Shown here in pieces: positions 17,060-26,098 of a stretch of 64,000 nt of DNA. The notes beneath the pieces are model-generated. The model saw nothing but the letters and a program-made list of their open reading frames with translations, did no database searches and was not told the origin of the DNA. This stretch comes from Lachnospiraceae bacterium (GTDB lineage Bacteria; Bacillota; Clostridia; Lachnospirales; Lachnospiraceae): NCBI GenBank assembly GCA_910575075.1, contig CAJTCY010000022.1, positions 1 to 64,000 on the forward strand. The letters run 5' to 3'. Both the position numbers and the translations under genes were made by a program. The stretch's first letter is position 1. The number at the start of each line of letters is the position of its first letter.

Positions 17060-18427
17060 TTGAATCTGGAAGGGAAAAAATTCTTGGTGTTTGGAACCGG
17101 AATCAGTGGAATTTCCGCTGCTGAACTGTTAATAAAGCATGGATTTTCAGTAGTTATATACGATGGAAATGAAAAAATGACAGTATCAGAAATCCGGCAG
17201 AAGTCAGATGTATTGAAAGAGACAGAGATCATTTTAGGTGTATTGCCAGAGCGTGTGATTCATGCTTGTGATATTGCCGTGCTAAGCCCTGGTGTTCCCA
17301 CAGATCTTCCAGTGGTAGAAACCATGCGCCGTCAGGGAATAGAAATCTGGGGGGAAATTGAACTTGCCTATGCGTTTGAACGAGGCAGAGTGCTCGCTGT
17401 TACAGGTACGAATGGGAAGACGACCACTACCTCATTGTTGGGAGCTATTATGGAACATGCAGTTCCCAAAGTGAAAATTGTGGGTAATATTGGGATTCCT
17501 TATACCAGTGTGGTATCAGACACAGATAAGAATTCGGTGACAGTGGCTGAGATCAGCAGTTTCCAACTGGAAACTGTACATAAATTCTGTCCGTATATAT
17601 CAGCTATTTTAAATATTACGCCAGACCACCTGAACCGTCATCATACCATGGAGAATTATCAGCAGGCGAAGATGCAGATAACCGCTAATCAGGGGGAGGA
17701 GCAGATTTGCGTGTTGAATTATGAAGACCCTGTTCTTCGGGCGTTTTCTCAGCAGATCAAGGCACAGACAGTGTTTTTCAGCAGTCAGCGGAAACTTGAG
17801 AGAGGGATTTACCTGGAGGAAGAAAACATTATCTGGGCATGGGATGGAGCCTGCCAGGCAGTCTGCAGTGTAAAGGAACTGAATCTGATTGGACAGCATA
17901 ATTATGAAAATGTAATGGCCGCTGCGGCGATGGCATTATTGTTTGGTGTTTCCATGAAAAAAATCCGTGAGGTTTTGGTTCGCTTTCAGGCAGTTGCGCA
18001 TAGAATAGAATATGTGGTGACGAAAGGAGGCGTCCGTTTTTATAACGATTCCAAAGGGACGAATCCAGATGCGGCAATTCAGGCGATCCGTGCCATGGAG
18101 TGGCCTACACTCCTTATTGGCGGAGGATATGATAAGGATTCAGAATATGAAGACTGGATCAAAGCCTTTGACGGAAAGGTTAAAAAACTGGTTCTTCTGG
18201 GAGCTACCAGAGAAAAAATACGGGATGCGGCGCTGAAACAGGGATATCCAGCAGAAAATATCATCTTGGTGGAAAACCTTAAGCAAGCGGTAGATATTTG
18301 TTATAAAAACGCAGCGGCAGGAGACGCTGTATTGCTGTCGCCGGCATGTGCAAGCTGGGGGATGTTTGAAAATTATGAGCAGAGAGGAGACATATTCAAA
18401 GAATTGGCAAGGGAATTGAAAGAATAA
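17060..18427 (+). CDS. murD: UDP-N-acetylmuramoyl-L-alanine--D-glutamate ligase
   Basis: A 455-residue cytosolic Mur ligase that adds D-Glu to UDP-MurNAc-L-Ala. The N-terminal Rossmann motif FGTGISGIS, the ATP loop TGTNGKTTTTS (about residues 114-124), the NITPDHLNRH segment and the C-terminal LSPACASWGMFENYEQRG are all typical. TTG 17060 is favoured because AGGAGGA lies 7-8 bases upstream; the alternative start at 17039 overlaps no ribosome site. A long inverted repeat follows the gene. Confidence 0.95.
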   Translation: MNLEGKKFLVFGTGISGISAAELLIKHGFSVVIYDGNEKMTVSEIRQKSDVLKETEIILGVLPERVIHACDIAVLSPGVPTDLPVVETMRRQGIEIWGEIELAYAFERGRVLAVTGTNGKTTTTSLLGAIMEHAVPKVKIVGNIGIPYTSVVSDTDKNSVTVAEISSFQLETVHKFCPYISAILNITPDHLNRHHTMENYQQAKMQITANQGEEQICVLNYEDPVLRAFSQQIKAQTVFFSSQRKLERGIYLEEENIIWAWDGACQAVCSVKELNLIGQHNYENVMAAAAMALLFGVSMKKIREVLVRFQAVAHRIEYVVTKGGVRFYNDSKGTNPDAAIQAIRAMEWPTLLIGGGYDKDSEYEDWIKAFDGKVKKLVLLGATREKIRDAALKQGYPAENIILVENLKQAVDICYKNAAAGDAVLLSPACASWGMFENYEQRGDIFKELARELKE

Positions 18428-18454
18428 GGTTGGAAAAGGATTTAAAAGAATAAA

Positions 18455-18529
18455 TAGTTCAGCCTGCACCTGTCTTATGAGTTCGCTTAGACAGTTATGA
18501 TTACCTATAAGACAGGTGTTGGCTGAACT
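18455..18529. repeat. Long inverted repeat between murD and ftsW
   Basis: AGTTCAGCC plus CACCTGTCTTAT on the left mirror ATAAGACAGGTG plus GGCTGAACT on the right, with a 2-base internal mismatch on each side and a 28-base loop. The stem is about 21 bp. There is no long T-run, so it is an atypical terminator at best; it may instead be a processing site or a miniature element. Confidence 0.6.
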
Positions 18530-18555
18530 GTTATAAAAAATATAGAGGTGCTGAT

Positions 18556-19671
18556 ATGAGCAGAGAGGAAAGGACTGACAAAAGACAAAGAAATTTCCGC
18601 TATTTTGACTATAGTCTGCTGATTATCGTACTGTTTATGGTATGCTTTGGACTTGTGATCTTATACAGCACAAGCTCTTACAATGGACAGGTCAAATTTC
18701 AGGATAGCGCCTACTATTTGAAAAAGCAGCTTTTTGCAGATATACTTGGAATTGCCGTAATGGCGTTTGTTGCGCAGATTGATTACCGTGTGTGGAAAAG
18801 TTTCTGGTTTCTTGCCTATGCGGGGGCTTTTGGAATGTGTACACTGGTATTGTTTGTGGGACAGGAATTGAACGGAGCAAAACGATGGCTGAAACTGGGA
18901 CCGGTAAGTTTTCAGCCGTCAGAGATGGCAAAGGTAGCGATTATTATTTTCCTTGCCACGATTATTAGCAGGATGCCCAAACAGATGGGCAAATTTACCG
19001 CATTGATTAAAGTCATGCTGCTGGTGATGCCTATGGTAGTGATTGTGGCGTCAGAAAATTTAAGTACAGCAATTATTATTCTGGGTATCGCTATCTGTCT
19101 GGTGTTTGTTTCCAGCCCTAAATATATGCAGTTTATTGTGATGGGAGGCGTGGTTATCGCCTTTGGGACCGCATTTATTATGCTGGAATCTTATCGTGCA
19201 GAGCGTCTTAAGATTTGGCTGGAACCAGAAAAATATGAAAAGGGATATCAGACTCTGCAGGGATTATATGCCATTGGTTCAGGAGGGCTGTTTGGAAAAG
19301 GCCTGGGAGCAAGTATGCAGAAACTGGGATTTGTACCAGAGGCACAGAATGATATGATTTATTCTATTATCTGTGAGGAACTGGGATTATTTGGAGCCGT
19401 TTGTGTAATTCTGCTGTTTTTGATTTTAATCTGGCGGTTTATGGTGGTTGCCAGCAATGCACAGGATTTGTATGGCGCTTTGATCGTGACCGGTGTGCTT
19501 GCGCACATTGCCATTCAAGTCATTCTAAATATAGCAGTAGTGACGAATACCATACCGAATACAGGCATTTCCCTGCCGTTTATCAGCTACGGCGGTACTT
19601 CTGTGGCATTTCTGCTGGCAGAAATAGGGCTGGTATTAAGTGTGTCCAGGGGGATACGGCTGGAGGAATAA
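18556..19671 (+). CDS. ftsW: Septal peptidoglycan glycosyltransferase FtsW
   Basis: A 371-residue SEDS-family membrane protein with about ten helices, polymerising lipid II with its partner PBP. Typical segments are LILYSTSSYNG-like start of the first loop, KRWLKLGPVSFQPSEMAK in the large extracytoplasmic loop and the C-terminal FISYGGTSV. Its place between murD and divIB supports FtsW, although SpoVE and RodA share the fold. GAGGTGCTGAT precedes the ATG. divIB starts 3 bases after the stop, so the two are translationally linked. Confidence 0.92.
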   Translation: MSREERTDKRQRNFRYFDYSLLIIVLFMVCFGLVILYSTSSYNGQVKFQDSAYYLKKQLFADILGIAVMAFVAQIDYRVWKSFWFLAYAGAFGMCTLVLFVGQELNGAKRWLKLGPVSFQPSEMAKVAIIIFLATIISRMPKQMGKFTALIKVMLLVMPMVVIVASENLSTAIIILGIAICLVFVSSPKYMQFIVMGGVVIAFGTAFIMLESYRAERLKIWLEPEKYEKGYQTLQGLYAIGSGGLFGKGLGASMQKLGFVPEAQNDMIYSIICEELGLFGAVCVILLFLILIWRFMVVASNAQDLYGALIVTGVLAHIAIQVILNIAVVTNTIPNTGISLPFISYGGTSVAFLLAEIGLVLSVSRGIRLEE

Positions 19672-19673
19672 AT

Positions 19674-20423
19674 ATGAGAAGAGAAAGAAGAAGGCGTAAG
19701 AAGAAATGGAAGATGATTGGGTTGACGTTTCTTTTCTTCCTGCTGTTTCTTGCAGTGGCAGCTCTTATTGCGTTTAAAATGTTTACGGTGGAAAAAGTAG
19801 TGGTTACAGGAAGCGAGCGTTACTCCGATGAGGCTGTCGAGGATTGGCTGCTGAATGATGAATACTCCTGGAACAGCCTGTATGTATATTTTAAGTATAA
19901 ATTTGAAGAGCCGGGAGAACTTCCGTTTGTGGAATCCATGAATCTTACGCTCAAATCCCCTCATATTCTTGAAGTAGAGGTGCAGGAGAAGATATTGCTG
20001 GGCAGGGTTTACATAGAAACACTGGGACAAAACGCTTATTTTGATAAAGAAGGAATTGTGGTGGAAATGTCTTCAGAGGTTGTTGAGAATGTTCCAAAAA
20101 TCAATGGCCTGGATGTGGAACAGATTGTATTAAATGAAAAACTGCCCATCAAGGGTAAGAGCGTTCTGAAAAATCTGCTGTCTTTGACACAGATTCTGAA
20201 AAAATATGAATTGGCGCCAAACAGTATCAAGTATGGAGAAGAAGGGAACTATACGTTGAAATTTGGGAAAATTTCGGTAGCGCTGGGACAGGCACAGAAT
20301 TTTAACGCAAAGATTTTAAGGCTTTCATATATTATGCCGAAGCTGGAAGGTGAAAAAGGCGTTCTTCATCTGGAAAGCTGGACGGAAAATACCACAGATA
20401 TTACTTTTGAGAAAACAAAATAA
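19674..20423 (+). CDS. ftsQ: Cell division protein DivIB/FtsQ
   Basis: A 249-residue bitopic protein: Arg/Lys-rich cytoplasmic start, transmembrane helix at about 15-37, POTRA-type domain (TVEKVVVTGSERYSDEAVEDW) and a beta domain. It links FtsL/DivIC and the septal synthase. ATG 19674 directly follows a TGGAGGAATAA ribosome site at the ftsW stop; a longer frame reaches back inside ftsW and was disregarded. Confidence 0.9.
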   Translation: MRRERRRRKKKWKMIGLTFLFFLLFLAVAALIAFKMFTVEKVVVTGSERYSDEAVEDWLLNDEYSWNSLYVYFKYKFEEPGELPFVESMNLTLKSPHILEVEVQEKILLGRVYIETLGQNAYFDKEGIVVEMSSEVVENVPKINGLDVEQIVLNEKLPIKGKSVLKNLLSLTQILKKYELAPNSIKYGEEGNYTLKFGKISVALGQAQNFNAKILRLSYIMPKLEGEKGVLHLESWTENTTDITFEKTK

Positions 20424-20474
20424 GATTCTCATGAAATTATCTTGAAAAAAAACTGCGAAAATGAAAAATTGTTA

Positions 20475-20503
20475 TTGATTAATTTGCCAAAAAACTATAC
20501 TAT
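20475..20503 (+). promoter_or_regulatory. Candidate ftsZ promoter
   Basis: TTGATT at 20475-20480 and TACTAT at 20498-20503 with a 17-base spacer, in the 158-base gap before ftsZ. An overlapping TATACT gives an alternative -10 with a 15-base spacer. Confidence 0.4.
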
Positions 20504-20581
20504 AGTATACAGGAGTTTAATCTGACATTTTAAGAATAAGAGAATGAAAAGTTCAGATAGAGAATAAAAGGAGGAAGAACC

Positions 20582-21814
20582 TTGCTTGAGATTATGACAA
20601 ACGAAGCAGAGTCCAGTGCCAAAATTATTGTAATAGGCGTAGGAGGTGCCGGCAATAATGCAGTAAATAGAATGATAGATGAGAATATCGGTGGTGTTGA
20701 GTTCATTGGGATTAATACGGATAAACAGGCATTGGCGCTGTGTAAAGCTCCCACGCTGGTTCAGATTGGTGAGAAGCTGACGAAGGGCTTAGGCGCCGGG
20801 GCACAGCCGGAGATTGGTCAGAAGGCAGCAGAAGAGAATATTGAAGAGCTGACTTCCGAGATCAAAGGTGCAGATATGGTGTTTGTTACCTGCGGTATGG
20901 GAGGCGGAACAGGGACCGGGGCAGCGCCGGTAATTGCGCGTATTGCTAAGGAAATGGGGATTCTGACAGTAGGTGTAGTGACGAAACCTTTTAAATTTGA
21001 AGCGAAAGCACGTATGACAAATGCTTTGGGAGGCATTGAGCGGCTGAAAGAAAGCGTGGATACTCTCATTGTAATACCGAACGACAAGCTTCTGGAAATC
21101 GTGGATAGAAGAACCACTATGCCTGATGCTTTGAAGAAAGCAGACGAAGTGCTGCAGCAGGCCGTACAGGGAATTACGGATCTTATCAATGTGCCTGCAT
21201 TGATTAATCTGGATTTTGCAGATGTTCAGACTGTTATGAAGGATAAGGGACTGGCGCATATCGGAATTGGTTCTGCAAAGGGCGACGATAAGGCGATTGA
21301 AGCTGTAAAGATGGCAGTGGCAAGCCCTCTTCTGGAGACAACCATTACAGGTGCTTCTCATGTTATCATCAATATTTCCGGGGATATCTCTCTGATGGAT
21401 GCCAATGATGCAGCAAGTTATGTGCAGGATCTTGCAGGGGATAATGCAAATATCATTTTTGGAGCCAAGTTTGATGAGAAGATGGCAGATGAGGCAATTA
21501 TTACAGTGATAGCAACAGGATTGTCAGGCGGTGCGTCTGCATCTTCTCCTAAAGTTATGCCGAATATGAAGTATGCTTCTCAGGGTCCGGCAGGGAGAAC
21601 AGGAACAACCATGAGGCCATCCAGTAATATCGGTATGGGTACAGGGACACGTCCTGCCACCGGAGCATTTGCAAATGTTTCCAGACCTGCAGCAGGAACC
21701 AATATGGGCACAACAGCGGGCAGTATGGGTATACAGCGTCCGAGGAAACCGGAGAGCAATGTTCAGGAACGGGATATTAAGATTCCTGAGTTCCTCAAAA
21801 ATACAAGAAAATAA
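20582..21814 (+). CDS. ftsZ: Cell division protein FtsZ
   Basis: The tubulin-like GTPase that forms the Z ring; 410 residues. The GTP-binding glycine loop [11 protein letters not shown] (about residues 106-116), the T3/T5 regions and the catalytic T7 loop NLDFADVQ are intact. After a Gly/Thr/Ser-rich linker of about 60 residues comes the C-terminal peptide [12 protein letters not shown] that binds FtsA/SepF-type anchors. The start is TTG 20582 behind AGGAGGAAG. ftsA is not adjacent, as is common in Clostridia. Confidence 0.97.
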   Translation: MLEIMTNEAESSAKIIVIGVGGAGNNAVNRMIDENIGGVEFIGINTDKQALALCKAPTLVQIGEKLTKGLGAGAQPEIGQKAAEENIEELTSEIKGADMVFVTCGMGGGTGTGAAPVIARIAKEMGILTVGVVTKPFKFEAKARMTNALGGIERLKESVDTLIVIPNDKLLEIVDRRTTMPDALKKADEVLQQAVQGITDLINVPALINLDFADVQTVMKDKGLAHIGIGSAKGDDKAIEAVKMAVASPLLETTITGASHVIINISGDISLMDANDAASYVQDLAGDNANIIFGAKFDEKMADEAIITVIATGLSGGASASSPKVMPNMKYASQGPAGRTGTTMRPSSNIGMGTGTRPATGAFANVSRPAAGTNMGTTAGSMGIQRPRKPESNVQERDIKIPEFLKNTRK

Positions 21815-21828
21815 TGTTTACATAGAGG

Positions 21829-21857
21829 GAGAATCTCAGTTTACGAGGTTCTTTTTC
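21829..21857 (+). terminator. Terminator after ftsZ
   Basis: AGAATCTC, loop AGTTTAC, GAGGTTCTTTTT: an 8-bp stem with one G-U pair and a T-run, closing the dcw transcript. Confidence 0.65.
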
Positions 21858-21901
21858 TGCAAAGGATTGGATTTTTGCGGAGAATGAAACGGAGGAGAGC
21901 T

Positions 21902-23989
21902 ATGAAAACGATACGAATGAAAATTATTTCAGGAATTTTGCTGTGTTCATTACTTACGGCAGCGATTATCGGTGTACTGGCGCTTAGCGATTCGACTCAG
22001 ATGGAGGGGGATAATTCCAAAGAGAAAATGCGGCTTGAGTCTCAGCAGGAGGCGTTGAAGCTGAATAACATGATTTCGCAGATAGAACAGTCTGTGGATA
22101 CTCTGAGTGAAACGCTTATGCATCAGTTTGACTATGCAGCATTTGAAAAAGATAAGAATTATGCAGATACATATACAGAGAAGATCGCACAGATTATAGA
22201 TGTTTTTGGCAACAGAACAGAGGGAGCGATTACTGCTTATATCCGTTATAATCCTGAGTATTCCAATCCAACTTCCGGTTATTTTATTACAAGAGACTCT
22301 GTGGATGCAGAGTTTCAGGGTGTGGTTCCCACAGATTTTTCTATGTATGAAGAAGATGACGCAGAGCATGTGGGCTGGTATTATATACCGGTGAAAGCTG
22401 GCGAGGCTATTTGGATGGAACCATATCTCAACGCCAATATCAATGTCTATATGATTTCTTATGTTGTGCCGTTGTTTGCAGAAGATGGAACTTCTATCGG
22501 CATTGTGGGAATGGATATTGATTTTTCACAGATTACAGATTTGGTGGATTCTATATCGTTTTCTGATTCCGGCTATGCATTTCTTGCCAGTGCTTCCGGC
22601 ACAGTAGTACATAATAAAAATCTGGAGAGCGGAACAGAACTCTCGTCTCTGGATGATTCTCTGTCAGGCATTGCGGAGGTACTTGGTGACCAGCAGCAAG
22701 AAGGAAGCCAGCATTTATATTCTTATCAAAATGAGAGGAAGCAGTTCGTGTACTACAGCCTGGACAATGGGATGAAGCTTGTGCTGGCGGTATCTAATAC
22801 GGAGATTTATGCAAAAGCGAATCATCTGGTGCTGGTTATACTGGTAGCAATTTTGATTGCGCTTGTATTTTCCGGAGCCGTGGGAATTTTTGTGGGAAGC
22901 GGCATATCAAAGCCTATCAAGCAGTTGACAGCGGTAATCGGCCAGACTTCAAGGCTGGATTTCCGGGCGACAGAGTTCGGGTCGAGGCTCCGCAGGCAGA
23001 AGGATGAGATTGGCGTCATGGCAAATGAGATACATTCTATGCGTAAAAATCTGCGGGAGATGATGGGGAGTCTGGACCAGGCGGAGCAGTCTATTTCTGA
23101 AAATGTAACGAATCTGAATGAGATTATGGAGAAAAACAGGGTTCATGCTCAGGACAACTCTGCGGCAACACAGGAACTTGCTGCAAGTATGCAGGAGACA
23201 AGCGCCAATACAGCAAATATTATTCATAGCATTGAAGAGGTGAAGCATAGTTCGGAGAGCATTCACCAAATGGCAGCGGAAGGCGAGAAGAATTCTCAGC
23301 AGGTACATCAGCGGGCAGATAAAATGGAAACCATCAGCCGTGAATCCAGAGATAAGACAGATGAAATGTTTGTGGTGATGAAACAGAAAACAGACATTGC
23401 CATTGAGAAATCTAAGGCGGTTGAGAAAATTAATGAATTGACGGAGGCTATTAAGGATATTTCTTCTCAGACAAATCTGCTTGCTTTGAACGCCAATATC
23501 GAGGCAGCCAGAGCTGGCGAGGCAGGAAGAGGCTTTGCGGTGGTGGCGTCAGAGATTGGTTCTCTGGCAGAGCAGACGCTGCACACAGTGGATAATATCA
23601 ATGGAATTGTAAGTGAAGTAAATGAAGCAGTGTCGAATATGACGGAATGTATCATGACGATTATGGGATTTCTGGAAAATACGGTTTTGGGCGACTATGA
23701 GAATTTCAGTAAGTCAGGGGTACAATACCTTGCAGATGCAGACGATTTTCAGGGAATCATGGGAGAGACGAAAGAGGCAGTGGGCATACTGGAAGGATAT
23801 GTTTCACAGATTGTGGGTGCAGTGGAGGATATCAATGACATGGTAGCCCAGTCAGCTGGCGGAATCAACATTATTGCTGAGAAATCAAATGAGACGGAAG
23901 GTACAACGACAGAAGGTTACGAAAGGCTTAAAGACTGCATGAAGTCAATCGATGCATTAAAAGAGATTGTCAGTCAGTTCCAATTATAG
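21902..23989 (+). CDS. Methyl-accepting chemotaxis protein with extracytoplasmic sensor
   Basis: A 695-residue transmembrane receptor. A first helix at about 8-26, a periplasm-type Cache-like sensor (about 30-300, with GIVGMDIDF near its end), a second helix at about 305-330, a HAMP-like segment, and a cytoplasmic signalling hairpin with the tip [20 protein letters not shown]. Ligand is unknown; Cache domains in general bind small metabolites. ATG 21902 follows GGAGGAGAG. No che genes are nearby. Confidence 0.9.
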   Translation: MKTIRMKIISGILLCSLLTAAIIGVLALSDSTQMEGDNSKEKMRLESQQEALKLNNMISQIEQSVDTLSETLMHQFDYAAFEKDKNYADTYTEKIAQIIDVFGNRTEGAITAYIRYNPEYSNPTSGYFITRDSVDAEFQGVVPTDFSMYEEDDAEHVGWYYIPVKAGEAIWMEPYLNANINVYMISYVVPLFAEDGTSIGIVGMDIDFSQITDLVDSISFSDSGYAFLASASGTVVHNKNLESGTELSSLDDSLSGIAEVLGDQQQEGSQHLYSYQNERKQFVYYSLDNGMKLVLAVSNTEIYAKANHLVLVILVAILIALVFSGAVGIFVGSGISKPIKQLTAVIGQTSRLDFRATEFGSRLRRQKDEIGVMANEIHSMRKNLREMMGSLDQAEQSISENVTNLNEIMEKNRVHAQDNSAATQELAASMQETSANTANIIHSIEEVKHSSESIHQMAAEGEKNSQQVHQRADKMETISRESRDKTDEMFVVMKQKTDIAIEKSKAVEKINELTEAIKDISSQTNLLALNANIEAARAGEAGRGFAVVASEIGSLAEQTLHTVDNINGIVSEVNEAVSNMTECIMTIMGFLENTVLGDYENFSKSGVQYLADADDFQGIMGETKEAVGILEGYVSQIVGAVEDINDMVAQSAGGINIIAEKSNETEGTTTEGYERLKDCMKSIDALKEIVSQFQL

Positions 23990-24111
23990 GCAGAGGATGT
24001 TTGGACTGGGAAAAGGGTCTGTGACACGAACATAAGGAGGATGCCGCACGAATATAAATTACCAAGCAGAGCAGTTCAAAAGGTTTACATTGCAGAGCGG
24101 ACAGTAAAAGC

Positions 24112-24169
24112 AAAAAGCACAAAAACCACTTTGGAAACTAGATTTCCAGAGTGGTTTTTGTGCTTTTGT
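24112..24169. terminator. Terminator after the chemoreceptor
   Basis: AAAAAGCACAAAAACCACT pairs with AGTGGTTTTTGTGCTTTT over 18 bp, enclosing a smaller TGGAAA/TTTCCA pairing. The stem has A/T tracts on both sides and could act in either direction. Confidence 0.8.
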
Positions 24170-24208
24170 CGTATACTGTAGAAAGATTTTTGGTAAACTG
24201 GACAGCAA

Positions 24209-24242
24209 TTTGACAAAATAATCTGCACATTTCTTTTATACT
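24209..24242 (+). promoter_or_regulatory. spoIIG promoter with 0A box and 21-bp spacer
   Basis: TTGACA (24210-24215) and TATACT (24237-24242) are 21 bases apart, too far for ordinary sigma-A use. TTTGACAAA (24209-24217), the complement of a Spo0A box TTTGTCAAA, overlaps the -35. In Bacillus subtilis the spoIIG promoter has the same layout: consensus hexamers with a 22-bp spacer, used only with Spo0A-P. Confidence 0.7.
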
Positions 24243-24280
24243 GAATTTCGTGGTGTTCACTTGAAGTAAGGAGGGCGCAG

Positions 24281-25078
24281 ATGGAATATGAAATATATGC
24301 AGACATCTGGTTTCTGACGAACTTTGCTATGGACAGCATTGCCCTTGGGATTGCAGGAAAAATTATGAAGCAGCGCATCCGTATAAAGTGGCTGCTGTTG
24401 GCATCATCTGCAGGAACAGCGGCAGCTCTGGGTCTTTTTTTTCTGATGCATGATTATGTATGGTATCAATTACTGGTTCATCTGTTGGTAAACCCTCTGA
24501 TGGTCTGGATTTGTTACCGCAGCAGGGAGTGGAAACAGTTTTTCTGTCAGTGGGTGAGTACATATTTGTCAATGATTCTGCTGGGAGGGATACTGGAATG
24601 GGGGATGTCAAATGTGACAGGGGGAAAATATTTCGTGCCCTGTCTTCTGGCAGCCTGCATATTTTTATGGATTGCAGAACGTATATTGGGTTATTTCCGA
24701 AGGCAGAAAACGGTCAGATATGACCTGCTTCTGATAACCAAAGAAGGAAATATTTCAGTAAAAGGATTTTTTGATACAGGAAATCTTCTCATAGACCCTT
24801 TGGCATGCAAACCAGTACATATTATCAAGAAAAAGATTTTAAAGGAACAGATAGAGAAAGGGAAGCTTCTGCCACGGATGATTCCCTTTCATTCTTTGGG
24901 AATGGAAAATGGCCTTTTGGAAGCTGTAACGATTGAGGGCATGTATATTTTAAGGGAAAAGCAGCCCTTGTATCTGGAAAAACCCGTATTGGGGCTTGCA
25001 GAAGAGAATTTGTTTCAGGATGACAAATGTGATGTGATTCTGAATGGAAAGAGCCTGGATATAGGAATGACGCACTAA
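24281..25078 (+). CDS. spoIIGA: Sporulation sigma-E factor-processing peptidase
   Basis: A 265-residue membrane protease that cleaves the pro-sequence of sigma-E at the sporulation septum. The N-terminal half has five hydrophobic helices; the C-terminal half carries an aspartyl-protease-like site, GFFDTGN (Asp at about 166), flanked by SVK and a later LG-containing segment. AAGGAGG precedes the ATG. It is followed by sigE with a 224-base gap, rather long for this pair. Confidence 0.92.
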   Translation: MEYEIYADIWFLTNFAMDSIALGIAGKIMKQRIRIKWLLLASSAGTAAALGLFFLMHDYVWYQLLVHLLVNPLMVWICYRSREWKQFFCQWVSTYLSMILLGGILEWGMSNVTGGKYFVPCLLAACIFLWIAERILGYFRRQKTVRYDLLLITKEGNISVKGFFDTGNLLIDPLACKPVHIIKKKILKEQIEKGKLLPRMIPFHSLGMENGLLEAVTIEGMYILREKQPLYLEKPVLGLAEENLFQDDKCDVILNGKSLDIGMTH

Positions 25079-25302
25079 TATTAAAATTGCTTACAGATTG
25101 CAATTTATATCAGTGAGACAGTCCATGAGGGAGCACGAGGCGGGATGAAGCCGTAAGACTCTGATACCAGGCAAAAAGTGAAAGCTGGAGGAAAAACTTA
25201 TATTTGGACACCATAGATAATTGTGAAACGCTATCATTTGTGAATTTCATACCAGTGGTTTTGCAATTGTCTATTGGACGCCAGCAGGAAAGGAGAGCAG
25301 AC

Positions 25303-26043
25303 ATGTATATAAAAATCACAATCCCGCAGCACTTTCAATTAAAAGTGATACCAAAGCTGCACAACCTTCTGTTAATGAAGAAGGGAGATATTCATTATAT
25401 CGGAGGTGCGGAAATTCTACCGCCGCCTTTGGAGGCAAGAGAAGAAAACAGGTATATTCAGATGCTGGACGGAGCGGAGTCTGAAAAAGCCCGCAGCGTA
25501 CTGATTGAACATAATCTTCGGTTGGTCGTGTACATAGCGAAGAAGTTCGACAATACAGGGATTGGTGTGGAGGATTTGATTTCTATCGGGACAATAGGAT
25601 TGATAAAAGCGATTAATACGTTTAATCCTACTAAAAATATTAAGCTTGCCACTTACGCCTCTCGTTGTATTGAAAATGAAATTTTGATGTATCTTCGGCG
25701 AAATAATAAAACCAGAATGGAGGTATCTATTGACGAGCCGCTGAATGTGGATTGGGATGGAAATGAGCTTTTGCTGTCTGATATTCTGGGTACAGATGAA
25801 GACATTATTTACCGGGATATTGAAACAGAGGTAGAAAAGAATCTGCTGAGGCATGCCGTGGATAAGCTGTCAGAAAGAGAGAAAACAATTGTGGAACTGC
25901 GTTTTGGATTGAAAGATCCTCGCGGTGAGGAAATGACACAGAAGGAGGTAGCAGATTTATTGGGAATTTCCCAGTCATATATTTCCCGTTTGGAAAAAAA
26001 GATTATGAAACGTCTGAAAAAAGAAATTGTAAGGTTTGAATAA
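25303..26043 (+). CDS. sigE: RNA polymerase sporulation sigma factor SigE
   Basis: The mother-cell sigma factor; 246 residues. A hydrophobic/basic pro-sequence of about 20-30 residues precedes region 2 ([16 protein letters not shown]), and region 4 ends with the helix-turn-helix [21 protein letters not shown]. Start ATG 25303 follows CAGGAAAGGAG; the frame is open upstream to 25204 without a ribosome site. Activation by the adjacent SpoIIGA is expected from the family. Confidence 0.95.
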   Translation: MYIKITIPQHFQLKVIPKLHNLLLMKKGDIHYIGGAEILPPPLEAREENRYIQMLDGAESEKARSVLIEHNLRLVVYIAKKFDNTGIGVEDLISIGTIGLIKAINTFNPTKNIKLATYASRCIENEILMYLRRNNKTRMEVSIDEPLNVDWDGNELLLSDILGTDEDIIYRDIETEVEKNLLRHAVDKLSEREKTIVELRFGLKDPRGEEMTQKEVADLLGISQSYISRLEKKIMKRLKKEIVRFE

Positions 26044-26098
26044 AAATATAATCTGTGATATGATGTTCTTATACAAAAAGTACAAAGGAGATGGTGCG

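Noticed and set aside
19401-19673. N-terminal extension of DivIB inside ftsW
   Set aside because: Out-of-frame reading of ftsW; a strong ribosome site precedes ATG 19674.
24042-24180. Possible small frame starting MPHEYKLPSR after GGAGG
   Set aside because: The ribosome site touches the ATG and the frame runs into the terminator hairpin at 24112.
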